NCBI GenBank assembly: GCA_964291365.2
Contig: OZ219985.1
Coordinates: 62,001-126,000, forward strand
Direction: 5' to 3'
DNA length: 64,000 nt
DNA from: JBDWFY01 sp964291365
Lineage (GTDB): Bacteria > Pseudomonadota > Alphaproteobacteria > Rhizobiales > Stappiaceae
Notes under the pieces: model-generated
Seen by the model: the letters and a program-made list of their open reading frames with translations, nothing else
The model's database searches: none
Told to the model about the DNA's origin: nothing
Shown: positions 10,688 through 21,445 of the stretch, piece after piece
Layout: the number at the start of each line of letters is the position of its first letter
Position numbering within the stretch: the stretch's first letter is position 1
Position numbers and translations under genes: made by a program

Positions 10688-11563
10688 GTCCCTACTGCCA
10701 CCAATCAGGCGAAGGTTTTCTGGGAAAAGAAAAATACAATCAACTTTGATGACACTCCCTTTACAATTGACAAACACACAATACTGGATTGTCAGTATGG
10801 GCAGCACTACTTTTAGGAAAAAGAGTCTAAGCATGCTCGGCTACGGCTACAGGGCACAAGAAAGATTGGGTGCTGTGCACACATTGAGATTACTCAGTAT
10901 ACACTGTATCCTGATTATCAGGTCACAAAACAGGAAAAGAAGGACTCGGTTCATGGAAATTACGGCTACTACGTGAAGATAAACTGAGAGAACTCAGGAA
11001 AGAGTTGGATACTGGCATTCCCAAAACCCAAACAAAATACTTTGTATCGCTTCCTACAAATGAGGCACACAAGAATCATCCAACTGGAGCAGATATAGCA
11101 TTTGCTCAGAAAGTCCACCCCTACTACTATATTATAACAAAAATTTCAGAGTTAGTTTCAGCTAACATTACGGATGTGCATGAGGTCATAAAGTTGCTAA
11201 AGTATCACACAGACAACCAAATTAGCAAACAGCTTGGGTTCAAACCACAGACACATGACAGAGCATTCTATCCCACCATTATAGATATCAAGAATCATGT
11301 CTATCGGGCTAAGAGAGCACTAGAGCTCTCCAAATTGGATCAAGAGAATTTGAGGCTTAAAATCAAAGAATGGGAGGCAAATGATCTTGAAAGTACCTTT
11401 TTCTTTCGGCCCTACATTACAGCAGAAGCTGAACCAGAACACCCACCATCTGGACAGCTACCTAAAGAAGAAGAAATGAAGAATATGAAAAGGTTTCAAG
11501 GGAACTCAGGCGGTGATGATGACTGGTGTGAAGTTTTAGGATCTCATGAGCAATGCTCTCAAA
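10688..11563 (+). pseudogene. MULE N-terminal region, CaRF/ALS2CR8-like (copy A)
   Basis: An acceptor (CACTGTAG) precedes a frame starting VPTATNQAKVFW. Blocks follow that resemble the CaRF (calcium-responsive transcription factor, ALS2CR8) family: a basic stretch KHARLRLQGTRKIGCCAHI, an aromatic LYPDYQVTKQ, a helix 'ISELVSANITDVHEVIKLLK', and RAFYPTIIDIKNHVYRA. In that family this region binds DNA. A TAG at 10,814 interrupts it in both copies, and a frame change occurs near 10,975, so it is inactive. An earlier exon may begin at the ATG at 10,384 (MAMDVPPQWVEEH). The family assignment is from memory of the motif pattern and needs a profile search. Confidence 0.5.
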
Positions 11564-12132
11564 CTCATTTATGTACACCAGACACAGTGGCAAAAGAAAT
11601 TGCTTGAGCATTATGGCAACAATATAAGTCTCATAGATGCAACATACAAAACCACACGATATGATTTGGCTCTCTTTTTCATTTGTGTTAGAACAAACGT
11701 GGGGTACAGTGTGGTTGGTGAGTTCATCACCCAGGCTGAAACTGCTGAACACATCTCTGAAGCACTGCAACAGCTACGTAGCTGGGATCCTATGTGGAAC
11801 CCACAGTTTTTCAGGACAGATTATTCGGAGGTTGAACTTTTGGCTCTTGAACAGACCTTTCCTGGTATACAAATATACTTAAGTAATTTTCACCACGAAC
11901 AAGCATGGGAGCGGTGGACAAACAATCACAAACATGGTCTCAGTAATGATGAGAAAGAATCTCTTCTATCCATGTTAAGGGAATGTGCAAATGCTCCACC
12001 AACAGATCATGGGTCAGGGCTGCCCCTAGATTTCTACTATCAAAAAGCAGTAGAGAACCTCAAAGTATATCCTGGCAAAACAACGATTGTGTAAGGGATT
12101 GGCTTGAGACAAAATAGTTATGTATTCCCAAG
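11564..12132 (+). pseudogene. MULE transposase catalytic domain (copy A)
   Basis: The frame contains the MULE DDE signature. The first Asp is in ISLIDATYKTTRYDLALFF. The second lies in FFRTDYSEVELLALEQTFPG, followed by the position of the C/D-x2-H motif (SNFHHEQAW here, CDFHREQAW in copy B), a known MULE feature. It is 2 nt short relative to B at about 11,565, which breaks the link to the upstream region, and the Cys of the CDFH motif is mutated. A TAG at the end (LETK*LCIPK, probably an ancestral Trp) precedes a donor AAG/GTAAGC at 12,133. The intron to 12,473 joins in phase to the SWIM exon. Confidence 0.8.
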
Positions 12133-12473
12133 GTAAGCACTAATAATCTTGTTCCTAAGCTCCTGTCAATACAAGTCAACTACAATGTATGCATGCAACA
12201 TTGAATTCTTTAGCTTGAGTTAGTTTCCAATTAGAGCACATGTACATGTATGTGAATTATACGTGTTTTACTGTCATAGTGTCCTCCCCAGGCCCCTTTG
12301 GCATAGTGGCACCATGGTTTCATCACTGGCTTTTTATGTGGTAACCCAATTGACAAATGTTGTCACAAGTTCCACCCAACACATGCCTCCCTGTTAGTTT
12401 ACTTGTTAGGCACATAGAGCTCTAATATTTTAGGAGGATAGTAGTGAACGTAATTGTGATTGTTGCATTACAG

Positions 12474-13139
12474 CTATGGGCCAGGGTTTATTGTGATGAC
12501 TGCTACCACGCTGCAGTAGACACCAACAATGGAGTGGAAGCTTTGAACAAAACATTGAAGTACAATTATTTACCAAAGGGTAAAAATATCACATTATCAC
12601 ATCTAGTGACAATTTTGGTAGAAGAGTTTTTGCCAGAGATGCTCCAAAAGTATCAAAAAGAAAACTTTGCAATGTCAGAATTTTATAGGTCATACAATGA
12701 GTTTGTGCCTGAATATTTGAAAGGTCAGCCTAGATCGGTATTTCTCCACTGTTTAACTAGGATAAGAAAGGCAGAGAGATTTACCAAAGAATCAGTGGAA
12801 CAAATTGATAGATCTAGCCAATTCACCATTAAAAGTACCTCAGGAAAAGAGCATACTGTTAGGTTCACAAATGACGAAAATATGCCAGAGTGTACTTGTA
12901 AAGATTGGATACGCTGGTATATACCATGCAAGCACTTTTTCGCAGTATTTAATTAATTTCCAAACTGGAGATGGAAAAGCCTACCCAAAGAGTACCTTGA
13001 GAATGAGTATCTTACTGCTGACTCGGCTATACTCACCAATCTATCCAATTGTGGTAGTAACCTCCCTGAATCTAGCAGCCCAGCACCAGAACACCTGGAT
13101 GAAACAATGGGCATTACAGATGAACTACCACAACATCAA
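12474..13139 (+). pseudogene. MULE SWIM zinc-finger exon (copy A)
   Basis: Exon after acceptor TTGCATTACAG. It starts LWARVYCDDCYHAAVDTNNG, the usual MULE region after the catalytic core, and reaches a SWIM finger (CxCxnCxH) in CTCKDWIRWYIPCKHFF. SWIM domains are typical C-terminal parts of MULE transposases and are thought to bind DNA or protein. A TAA right after FAVFN interrupts an otherwise continuous frame that resumes FPNWRWKSLPKEYLENEYL and ends at a donor CAA/GTAATT at 13,140. The stop is shared with copy B, so the loss is old. Confidence 0.8.
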
Positions 13140-13224
13140 GTAATTATCTCTATAGTGTAATTATACATGTGCATTTATTTACCTATTACATGTATGCTAT
13201 AGCATTCCATTTCTACTCAAAAGC

Positions 13225-13733
13225 ACGTCAACAAGTTATCACTACATTGAAAGTGGTTGAGTCCCTCTCGTACAACTGTACTGACGCTACACAGCTTCTA
13301 AACCTTGATCGCATGCTTAAAGATGTCGAAACAAAGTTCAGAGCTATGTTGCCACATAAAGGAGGTATATAGTTTTGAGACCAGCTCTTGTTACACATTC
13401 AGCAAAGAAAATCTCACAAAAGTACAAGAAACTGCACCAAAGATCAGTAAAATATGCATCTTTGACATTGCATTCCAAGGTTCATCACAAGAAAAAGGAC
13501 TGGCGTTTCAGAAACCACCAGGAAGCAAGACTCTCAGACATAAAAAGGTACGAATTATTAAATTCTCACATGTGTACTACATGCTGCATGTAATTACTGT
13601 AACATTCTAGATTGCAAAAGAAGTGTCAGAGGCACAAAAGCAGTTCATACACAGGGTAAAAGCACAATCTCAACAACCATCTGGTGGTACACAAACCGTT
13701 AACACCAGTGCTACAAAAAGTATGCATAATACC
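13225..13733 (+). pseudogene. MULE linker exons between SWIM and CXXC (copy A)
   Basis: Three short coding blocks on +. The first reads VITTLKVVESLSYNC through FRAMLPHKGG and ends near GGAG/GTATAT. The second is a very basic block (HSAKKISQKYKKLHQRSVKY, then VHHKKKDWRFRNHQEARLSD) ending AAAAAG/GTACGA. The third, after TTCTAG, reads IAKEVSEAQKQFIHRVKAQS and ends at GTATGC. Lys/Arg richness suggests a nuclear-localising or DNA-contacting linker (inference). The match in copy B is at about 53,219-53,727. Confidence 0.5.
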
Positions 13734-13778
13734 AAATACAGGACAAGTGTTGTAAAAATGCATATTATATGACCACAG

Positions 13779-13988
13779 GTTGCAAGAGGCATAGCCGATG
13801 TGGACAATGTCCAGGATGCATTAGTACCGACTGTAACCAATGTAAGTTTTGTCTCAACAAGCTTAAAAATGGTGGACCAGGCTTAAAGAAGCAGTGCTGT
13901 GCTAAACGCAAGTGCATACGTACTGCAAAAGCAGAAGCTGATGTGGCAGATGTCATCTCCAGGCTACACTCTTTGAGAGATATGTATG
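13779..13988 (+). pseudogene. CXXC zinc-finger exon of the MULE (copy A)
   Basis: Exon between acceptor ATGACCACAG and donor GTAAGG. It encodes a CXXC-type finger: CGQCPGCISTDCNQCKFC, then LKNGGPGLKKQCCAKRKC. The spacing CxxCxxCxxxxCxxCxxC...C....C and the GGxGxxKQxC block match the zf-CXXC family (MLL, DNMT1, CFP1, KDM2, TET), which binds unmethylated CpG in those proteins. A short helical region (EADVADVISRLHSLRDMYG) follows. The exon is open in both copies. Its position inside a MULE gene, downstream of SWIM and upstream of OTU, is the most unusual feature of this element. Confidence 0.8.
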
Positions 13989-14210
13989 GTAAGGACACTA
14001 CATTGTACATCAAACAACTAAATTATTTAATGATGCTATATGTAATAATGTCTGTATATGTTGTAGCTTCAATACCACAGCTAGATGTGCAAGAAAAAGG
14101 GAAAGTATCACAAAAGGAGTTTTCCGAGGTATGTATATATTTGTCCTGGTATATACAAATACATGTGTATGTATATGTACATAATGATATGCATTTTATA
14201 CCTTCTATAG

Positions 14211-14790
14211 GGCTATTTCAGGTCTTGCCCGGTATTCCTGAAGCCACCATATGTAGAGTTTGCAGATATTCCTATCCCACCACAATACGTTCAATCTTCA
14301 GGCGGGCTATACTCAACACATGAGTCAATGGTGCGGAGTTATAGGTGCCAGCTCTCACTTGCTCTATAGCTATTGGGAATAGATAAGACAGCAGATAATG
14401 TCAATGAAGCTAGATGTATTCTCCATCCACCACCAGACACAGAAGGATACAAACTACTACAGAACATGTTGGGAAACAACGGAGAATTGACTTTATTCAA
14501 GCTGATGGTAATTGCTTGTTTAGAGCACTTTCCAAAGAGATTTTGGGTCATGAAAAGTTTCACCACTTAATCAGACAAACCCTCATCCAATCCACAAGAG
14601 AAAATGGCCATCTCTTTCAAAAATATGTATTTAGTGGTACACTCGAAGCTCACTGTAAGAAAATGGAATGTATTGGCTACTGGGGGTCACAAGTAGAAAT
14701 TAACCCAGCAGCTAATTTGCTCAAAGCAAACATTTACTCTTTTGTAAACAACCTAACAGCCAAAGGTACCACTGGATTTGCTATCAACTA
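14211..14790 (+). pseudogene. OTU cysteine-protease exon of the MULE (copy A)
   Basis: After acceptor CCTTCTATAG the exon reads GYFRSCPVFLKPPYVEFADI, passes one in-frame TAG (after QLSLAL), and enters an OTU domain. In A one base is missing in the AAAA run after ATGTTGGGA, so the catalytic block DGNCLFRALSKEILG lies in another frame (14,414-14,791). The OTU signatures DGNC (catalytic Cys) and GYWGSQVEINPAANLLKANI are present. A further frame at 14,778-14,966 holds FECHFDRV, which fits the catalytic His. OTU enzymes cleave ubiquitin chains; in a transposon the role is unknown. Confidence 0.7.
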
Positions 14791-15023
14791 AGCCTAAAGT
14801 ACTGTACAGTGGAGCAATGCTCCGAGGGAGTGAAGATCGTTCAACTTTCACCACCAAAGGGATACCAAATGAACTTATCCATACTTTTGAATGCCATTTT
14901 GATAGAGTAGCCCCTTCTGACCTTTTGCTTACCTCCATGGACTGTGCACCTGAACTTGACCGTTGAGTATGTCAAAATCACGTGATCCTCATCAACTTGA
15001 ATTGGGTGAATTTAGTCGATCCC

Positions 15024-15280
15024 AATCCCCACTAGCGCTAACGCTAGCCCATGCTATAGGCGCTAGCGCTTGCGCACATGACGTCCATATTCGTCACGTT
15101 TTGCAGTTGGTTTCCAAAAATAGTAATATTGAGACATAATGCCTTTAAATGCCTATACCTCAATAAATTGTCAGCAAATTATTAATGATGGCATGACTTC
15201 TATAATATTAACTGTTCCGATAATAGCTACCTGCTACCTTTATAAAGTTATGAATCATGGCAATGGCACACTTAATTCAG
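15024..15280. other. Short non-coding gap with CTAGCG palindromes
   Basis: Contains AGCGCTAACGCTAGC and GGCGCTAGCGCTTGCGC, imperfect palindromes just outside the inner right arm of the MULE. They could belong to its outer terminal repeat, but I could not align them convincingly to the left side. Confidence 0.35.
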
Positions 15281-16195
15281 CTAGAAGTTAAAGGTTGTTG
15301 GATCCCTTAGTTTTTCTTTTGCTCTTTCTGCATGCAGAGTGTCAATAGCAGCACTATTTACTCCAAATTCAACACTGTTATACTCAATTTCAAGTCCACC
15401 TTGATCATACTGAATAGGCAAAACACGAGAGCTTTTCATGAAAGCAAAAATTTCCATTCGATACACCTTAATGTTTGCATTGCCTTTTCTGGGAAAACGA
15501 ATAACACCAACCTCCATCACTTTTTCATGTTTAACACGAGTATCTAAAATGAATGAAGCCATATCCCTAATGGCAACTCCATAAGTTGCAGCTATACCAG
15601 CAAGACGGTCCAAAGTTTCATCCATGAATATTATTGAATTGTCAAGAATGTCTCGTTCACCATGGTGGTTGAATAAGTCTTTGATCCAGGAGATGAGCTC
15701 AATCTTTCGAATTTCATCGGTGCCCACTGTGTATAACCTTAAATCAGCAAATGACTTGACATCATTGATCGTCTTGGAAGCAGCATCTTCCATTACTATG
15801 TAATCACAATTGTTGAAGATAGAGACAACTGCGTTCCAAGTAAGACTTGCCCCTCCATTTCTTTCCTTCCAGCTTTTGACGTCACCAATGGCCTTACAGC
15901 AAGCAATAGCCATCATTTCATCTAAGTCCCGAACCCATTCACTGAGACTGTTGGCATCGCCATATTCCTTAGCAATACGATTATTAATGAACACGTTCGA
16001 GTCTGACAATACGGTATTTTCCTTTGTTGGTCGGCTTTTACATGTTTCCCACAGATTTTTCGCTACTTCTTTACCAACTGAGCCAGCAAATAACATCCCA
16101 AATTTTGAAAGCTGCCGCGAGTCAGTCTCAGGCGCGGTTGAATAGCCAAAAAGGCTGCGAACCAATCCCATTGTCCAGCTTGACCAGCTTGCCAT
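15281..16195 (-). CDS. Unrecognised 304-aa protein, family member 2 (copy A)
   Basis: Paralog of the 339-aa gene at 6826, on the opposite strand and on the other side of the MULE. Shared blocks: SEWVRDLDEMMAIACCKAIG, VSIFNNCDYIV, ELISWIKDLF, GLEIEYNSVEF, AAIDT, and the ending RAKEKLRDPTTFNF. I chose the ATG at 16,195 (MASWSSWTMGLVRSLFGYS); the frame is open further upstream to 16,555, but that part is poorly supported because copy B is shifted there. The N-terminus lacks the SPNPV repeats of member 1. No membrane segment or catalytic motif is evident. Both copies are intact over the shared region. Function unknown. Confidence 0.62.
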   Translation of the reverse strand: MASWSSWTMGLVRSLFGYSTAPETDSRQLSKFGMLFAGSVGKEVAKNLWETCKSRPTKENTVLSDSNVFINNRIAKEYGDANSLSEWVRDLDEMMAIACCKAIGDVKSWKERNGGASLTWNAVVSIFNNCDYIVMEDAASKTINDVKSFADLRLYTVGTDEIRKIELISWIKDLFNHHGERDILDNSIIFMDETLDRLAGIAATYGVAIRDMASFILDTRVKHEKVMEVGVIRFPRKGNANIKVYRMEIFAFMKSSRVLPIQYDQGGLEIEYNSVEFGVNSAAIDTLHAERAKEKLRDPTTFNF

Positions 16196-16484
16196 TACGT
16201 ATAACATTGTGCTGGGGACGATGGCCTTGTTTTGGCTTGAAAATTCACGATCGAAAAGGCTGAACGGTCCGGCCTTCACTGATTGTTGTAGGTGCACAAT
16301 CATCTGAGTAATAACATATATTACGCACACATGATTATGACGGTGATCCTGTTCGGAACCACATGATCTACGCGTGACCGGATGCACGTGCGCATCGAGC
16401 GCGCTACAAGTTAGTTTCGTGTAATCTGATTGGTCAGTAGGAGGTAAATATGTAGCTTGGTTACATGTACTTGTAAATCTTACT

Positions 16485-17860
16485 AAAAGTTGGCCAGTCT
16501 GAGGATGATCCAGTCTGATTGCCAGTACGGGTTCAGACCTAGATCCTCCACTCAAGACGCTCTCTTAACCATCGCTAGAGACTGGCATGAATACCTCTCT
16601 ACCAACCACCAAGTAGCGGCAGTTTTCTTTGATATCAAGAAAGCGTTCGACTCTGTCCCCCATAACCAACTGCTTCAGTCCCTCGCAGATGTTGGGGTAT
16701 CTGGGAAGCTCCACAAATGGTTTGCAAAACTACCTCTCTGGAAGATACCAAAGAGTGGTCTTAAATGGTTTTTCATCCACCTACAAACCAGTCACTTCAG
16801 GAGTGCCTCAAGGCTCCATCCTTGGTCCACTACTCTTCATGAATTCCATCAGTCACATCCCACTCTCCTCTGGGACGAAAGTAATCCTATACACTGATGA
16901 CATCCTTTTGTACAAACCGATAAACTCAGCTGAGGATACCAACCGCCTGCAGGAAGACGTAGACTCCATCCTCGAATGGATACGTGAGCATGGGTTAACC
17001 CCAAACCACGCAAAAACCAAACTGCTAACTGTCACCCGATCTCGGAAACCCGTACCTACCAATCTTAACATCGGAGGTCACAATATCTCCCCAAGTCCAT
17101 CTGTTAAATACCTTGGCATCACCCTGTCATCCCAACTAACCTGGTCTGAGCATGTCACCACTATCTGCAAGGCAGCCAAGCGGCAAATTGGCCTTATCCA
17201 TCGGCAGCTTCATCAAGCCCCAGTTGACGTTTGCCGTAAGATAGTTCACACTGCAATCCTACCAAAGCTGGAATACTGCTCCGCAGTATGGGATCCCCAC
17301 CACAAGCACGACATTGCCAAGCTAGACAGTGTGCAAAGATTTGCTGGCAGGATGGTACTGCGTAACTGGACTGCTGACATTGCTGACCTACTGTCAACAT
17401 TAGGATGGTCACCCTTAAAAGTACGTAGGAGAAACATCGAGCTAAAGGTACTTTACAACATCCTAAATAACTACTCTCGCATCCCTCAAACAGCATTCAC
17501 TTATCACCCTCATCCATCCCCCCGTCACCCACATAACAAGATACTTTTTCAACCTTTTGTTTCCACTCTCTCTCATTGTCATTCTTTCTTTGTAGATGTC
17601 ATCCCTGTTTGGAATACCTTATCTCCACTTGTAGTCAATAGCCCTTCTCCCAATACTTTTAAAACACGTTTATGTTCCTTTCTGTAATCTACCCACACCT
17701 ACAACTTTATGTTAACTGTTAGCATGTACATGTAGTCATCTTCGTATGCTCTGTCTCTTTTGTGTCTGTATATGTATTTTGGGAGGACTTCACTACTAAC
17801 CTCAGGCTAATTGTCCAACCATTATGCAACTGCATTAAAATTTCATAGAGAAATTACACA
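16485..17860 (+). mobile_element. 5'-truncated LINE, CR1/Jockey-like RT (copy A)
   Basis: Encodes the C-terminal two-thirds of a non-LTR reverse transcriptase: QYGFRPRSSTQDALL, FFDIKKAFDSVPH, SGVPQGSILGPLLF, the catalytic YTDDILLY, and a C-terminal AGRMVLRNWTADI. The frame is broken by one extra A in the AAAA run at about 16,727. The endonuclease and the RT start are missing, so it is 5'-truncated as LINE copies usually are. The 3' end is AT-rich with an A run near 17,870. Clade is by general motif resemblance only. Confidence 0.85.
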
Positions 17861-18207
17861 CTAAGTAGAAAAAAAAAAAATTAAATAATCTAATTCGTGG
17901 GGCTTTTGTTTGGGAGCACTTGGGGCCATAATTTTTATATGGGCATGTAGAATGGATCAAAACTAGAAATTTGACGGAAGGGGTTTCTGATTCACGCCTT
18001 TGAATTAAAGTTATTGCACTTTAACGTTTTCCCACATGTTTGTATAGGGGAACCATGCATTTGCAAATGTTTTACGCCCACGCGCACATATAAGCGTGAC
18101 GACCATTACCCGATTTGCACAAAATTGCACTATGGGTGCCTGCTTGCATTGTGTGGCCCTACTATGCATGTATGTGGAGTTTCCGGACATTTTTTTTTTC
18201 TGCTTAG
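17861..18207. other. Intron-like or intergenic gap before the Pmp-like exon (copy A)
   Basis: No gene recognised. The stretch ends in a strong 3' splice site (a T run then CTGCTTAG, boundary 18,207/18,208). It is therefore probably intronic for the Pmp-like gene, whose 5' exons are not visible between here and the LINE. Confidence 0.45.
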
Positions 18208-21200
18208 TGTGTCAGTAACAGAGCCAATGGGTTTGGGGGTGCACTTACTGTTGCTATACTCTCTAATGTAACCACCAATAGCAGCATAAAGTTCCTTATG
18301 AACAGTGCCAATAAAGGAGGAGTCTTGTACATAGCCATTACATCTCGGATAACTGGGAGAGAGTGTGTGTACAAGAATAACACGTCAAATTTGGCTGGTG
18401 GTATCATGGCAATGGATCAACTTAGTCTATTTTATGATCATCAAAGTCAGTTCTACAACAATAAAACTAAACTTGGAGGTGTTATGTATGCTGTTAGGTC
18501 AGAATTGGCCCGTAGTAACAGTACTTTCTTTGACAATCAAGCAGCAGAAAGTGGTGGTGTAATATACGTCCTACAGAGTCTTCAAGATGTTGAGTTTTAT
18601 GGACGATGCAACTTTACATATAATTCTGCTTGTATTGGTGGAGCAATTTATGCGGTTGAAAGCACCTTGTATGTGGTAAGCAGTCAAGTGCTAAGTATAA
18701 AGCTTAATGCCACGAGTGACAGTGGAGGTGGTTTGTATCTTTATCGTAGTAGCTACTTTGAGCTCTGGATATGCCAGTATAACTAACATCTCGGACAATA
18801 AGGCAAAAGGCAATGGTGGGGGGATACATGCCATTAATTCAATGATTGTATGCACACAGTCTTATCGTAGAGGGAGTGGATGGCCTTTTCAAACACTTGT
18901 ATTCTTTGCTAATAACAATGCTAGCAAAGGGGGTGGACTACACATGGAATCTGCTGCTCAGCTACGCTTGCTAAAGGTTAATGATAATATACATCTTCGT
19001 AAAGACAAGCTGAACACTAGCATCTATTTCACATCAAATACTGCACACTATGGATCAGCGGTTTATGTGGCTGATGAAACCTACTTTGATGTATGTGGTG
19101 GTGACCACTCCACCATCAACAGCACAGTAACTAGCAATGCTGGGTGCTTCATTCAAGTGTTTTCAGAAGCTACAGCTTTAGCTGAGAAATCTAGTATCAT
19201 CAGTATTGAGTTCATTAACAATGAACACAATTCTACTATAAATTCAACCATTGTCTTTGGAGGGTTACTGGACCGGTGCATACCAGATCCACGTGCTGAA
19301 ATTGTTGCAAATGGCTATGTACAGAATTCAAAAGAAGTTGATGGGGTCACTTATTTGAAGTTCATCAGCAACCTAAACGACACCAACTACATCAGCTCTT
19401 TACCAGTTAGAATGTGTTTCTGTACACCCGAGTATCAACCTGACTGTAGCTATGAGCCACCCACTATTCATGTTAAAAAGGGAGAAAACTTTAATGTATC
19501 ACTTGTTGCAGTTGATCAGGTGAATCATACTCTGAAGAATGTCATAATTTATAGTTCTCTCAGCCATACAGAGAGCAGTTTAGGTGAAGGACAGATAACT
19601 CAAGCAACTGATAATGCTTGTACCAACCTAACGTTCAGTGTCCTTTCTCCTCATGCCTCTGAAGAGTTGATTTTGTATGCTGAAGGACCATGTAGGAATG
19701 CCAGCAGATCTCAAAGCAGAGTTCATGTTGTTTTCCTACCTTGCACATGTCCAATAGGATTTCAGCCAACCAGGTATGACAGTAACAACTGTAATTGTGT
19801 TTGTGATCCACATCTCAGTCCATACTTAACTGAAGGAAACAACGATTGCAACATTCATACAGAATCATTAGCTAGGCATGGAAATTTTTGGATCGGTTTC
19901 ATTAATGATGGTACTAGTTTGGAGAACGGCGACAACTCAAGTAAATTTATAATCTACCCTTACTGCCCACTAGACTATTGCCTTTCATCAAATTCTGATG
20001 TTCACATCAACTTCAACCTTGCCAATGGAGCTGATGCACAGTGTGCTAACAATCGTTCAGGACTTTTATGTGCACTCTGTCAACCTGGTCTTAGTCTGTC
20101 CCACGGCAGTTCTCGATGTATCCGATGCACTAAGACATGGTATAAAGGATTTGTTCCCATTCTATTGCTATCCATACTAGTTGGCGTCCTTCTTGTAGCA
20201 TTATTGATGACTCTCAACCTAACTGTTGCTATTGGAACGTTGAATGGTGTGATCTTTTTTGCTAATATTGTTGGTGCCAATAATAGTGTGTTTTTCTCTG
20301 GATTATTGAATTCAACAAGGTTTTATTCTATTCTCATATCATGGCTCAACTTAGAAATGGGATTTGATGTATGCTTCTTTGAAGGAATGGACACCTATTG
20401 GAAAACATGGCTCCAGTTGTCCTTTCCAGCATATGTCATATTGCTAGTTGCCATCGTTATCATCGTCAGTGAGTACTCAATAATTTTTTCTCGCCTTATA
20501 GCTCGAAGAAACCCAGTAGCAACACTATCCACCCTGCTCCTGCTCTCTTATATGAAGTTTCTTCGAACAACTATTACAACACTCTCTTTAGTAACTCTTG
20601 ACTATCCTGATGGCTCTCGTAAAAGAGTATGGCTTCCTGATGCTACCGTGGGATATTTGAGTGGAAAGCACATTCCTCTTTTTATTGCAGCAGTCTTTAT
20701 TTTACTAATTGGCATTGCTTTCACATCTATTATCTTCTTTTGGCAATGGCTTCTTCACTATCAAAACAAGATGATTTTTAAATGGGTCAGATCTCAGCGA
20801 TTGTGTCACTTCATCGAGCCTTATCATGCTCCCTACATCTCAAAGCATCGCTACTGGACAGGCTTGTTGCTCCTTACTCGTATGGTGCTTTACCTTGTGT
20901 TTGCACTCAATGTATCAGGTGACCCTGGAGTCAACTTGCTGGCAATTACTACAACAGTAGTATGTCTTCTCTTACTTAAAGGACAGTTTGGTCGAGTATA
21001 CAAGATGGCTTTTATTGATATTGTTGAAATGGTCAGCTATGGTAACTTGTTCGTGTTCAGTGCGGTGAGACTAAAATTTGGAACTGATCAAATTGTTAAC
21101 ATTGCTGCTCATGTATCAGGGGTCATCACGCTAGTACTTCTAATCGTCATTATTTTGTATCATATGTACAGCACGTTTTGTTTGAAATGTTTGAAGCGTT

Positions 21201-21445
21201 GCCGATTCCCAAGTGAAAGGCAAATGCATGACAGTGAACTTTGTAATGACGCTACTTTGTCAACACAGAACTGTCCCAGCGAACCCACGTTTTCTGTTGT
21301 GGAGTTAAAACAGCCTGACAGTGATGACATGCAACATTCGAATTCAGAAACTAGTGAGAGTGGTCATTACCAAGTATCAAAGATCACAAGTAAAGCAAAT
21401 GATGACAGTATCTCACTGGACAGCACATCACCACTTCTTAACTAA
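18208..21445 (+). pseudogene. Pmp-like GGxIY-repeat membrane protein, terminal exon, frameshifted (copy A)
   Basis: Follows the acceptor at 18,207. The frame opens CVSNRANGFGGALTVAILSN and continues with repeated GGVLY, GGVMY, GGVIY and GGAIY blocks separated by FxN-type motifs. This pattern resembles chlamydial polymorphic outer membrane proteins and predicts a beta-helix; many sponge surface proteins share it. A 4-nt GCTA insertion at 18,750-18,755 breaks the frame; the rest runs in a second frame to 21,445, with a Cys-rich LLCALCQPGLSL module and about seven to eight membrane segments. Copy B has no such break, so A is probably inactivated or mis-assembled. Confidence 0.8.

Larger units (their letters stand above)
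10141..15023 (+). mobile_element. Large MULE-type transposon with CaRF-like, DDE, SWIM, CXXC and OTU modules (copy A)
   Basis: The inner terminal repeats are visible. GGGATCGACTAAGTCCAC at 10,141 and AGTTGATGAGGGTCACGTGA at 10,201-10,220 are matched in reverse complement by 14,976-15,023. The outer ends and any 9-bp target duplication could not be fixed. All coding modules lie on + and are joined by plausible GT..AG introns, so they form one multi-exon gene. That gene is dead: it has in-frame stops shared with copy B (TAG at 10,814) and private frameshifts. Neighbours on both sides are members of one unknown protein family. Confidence 0.75.
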
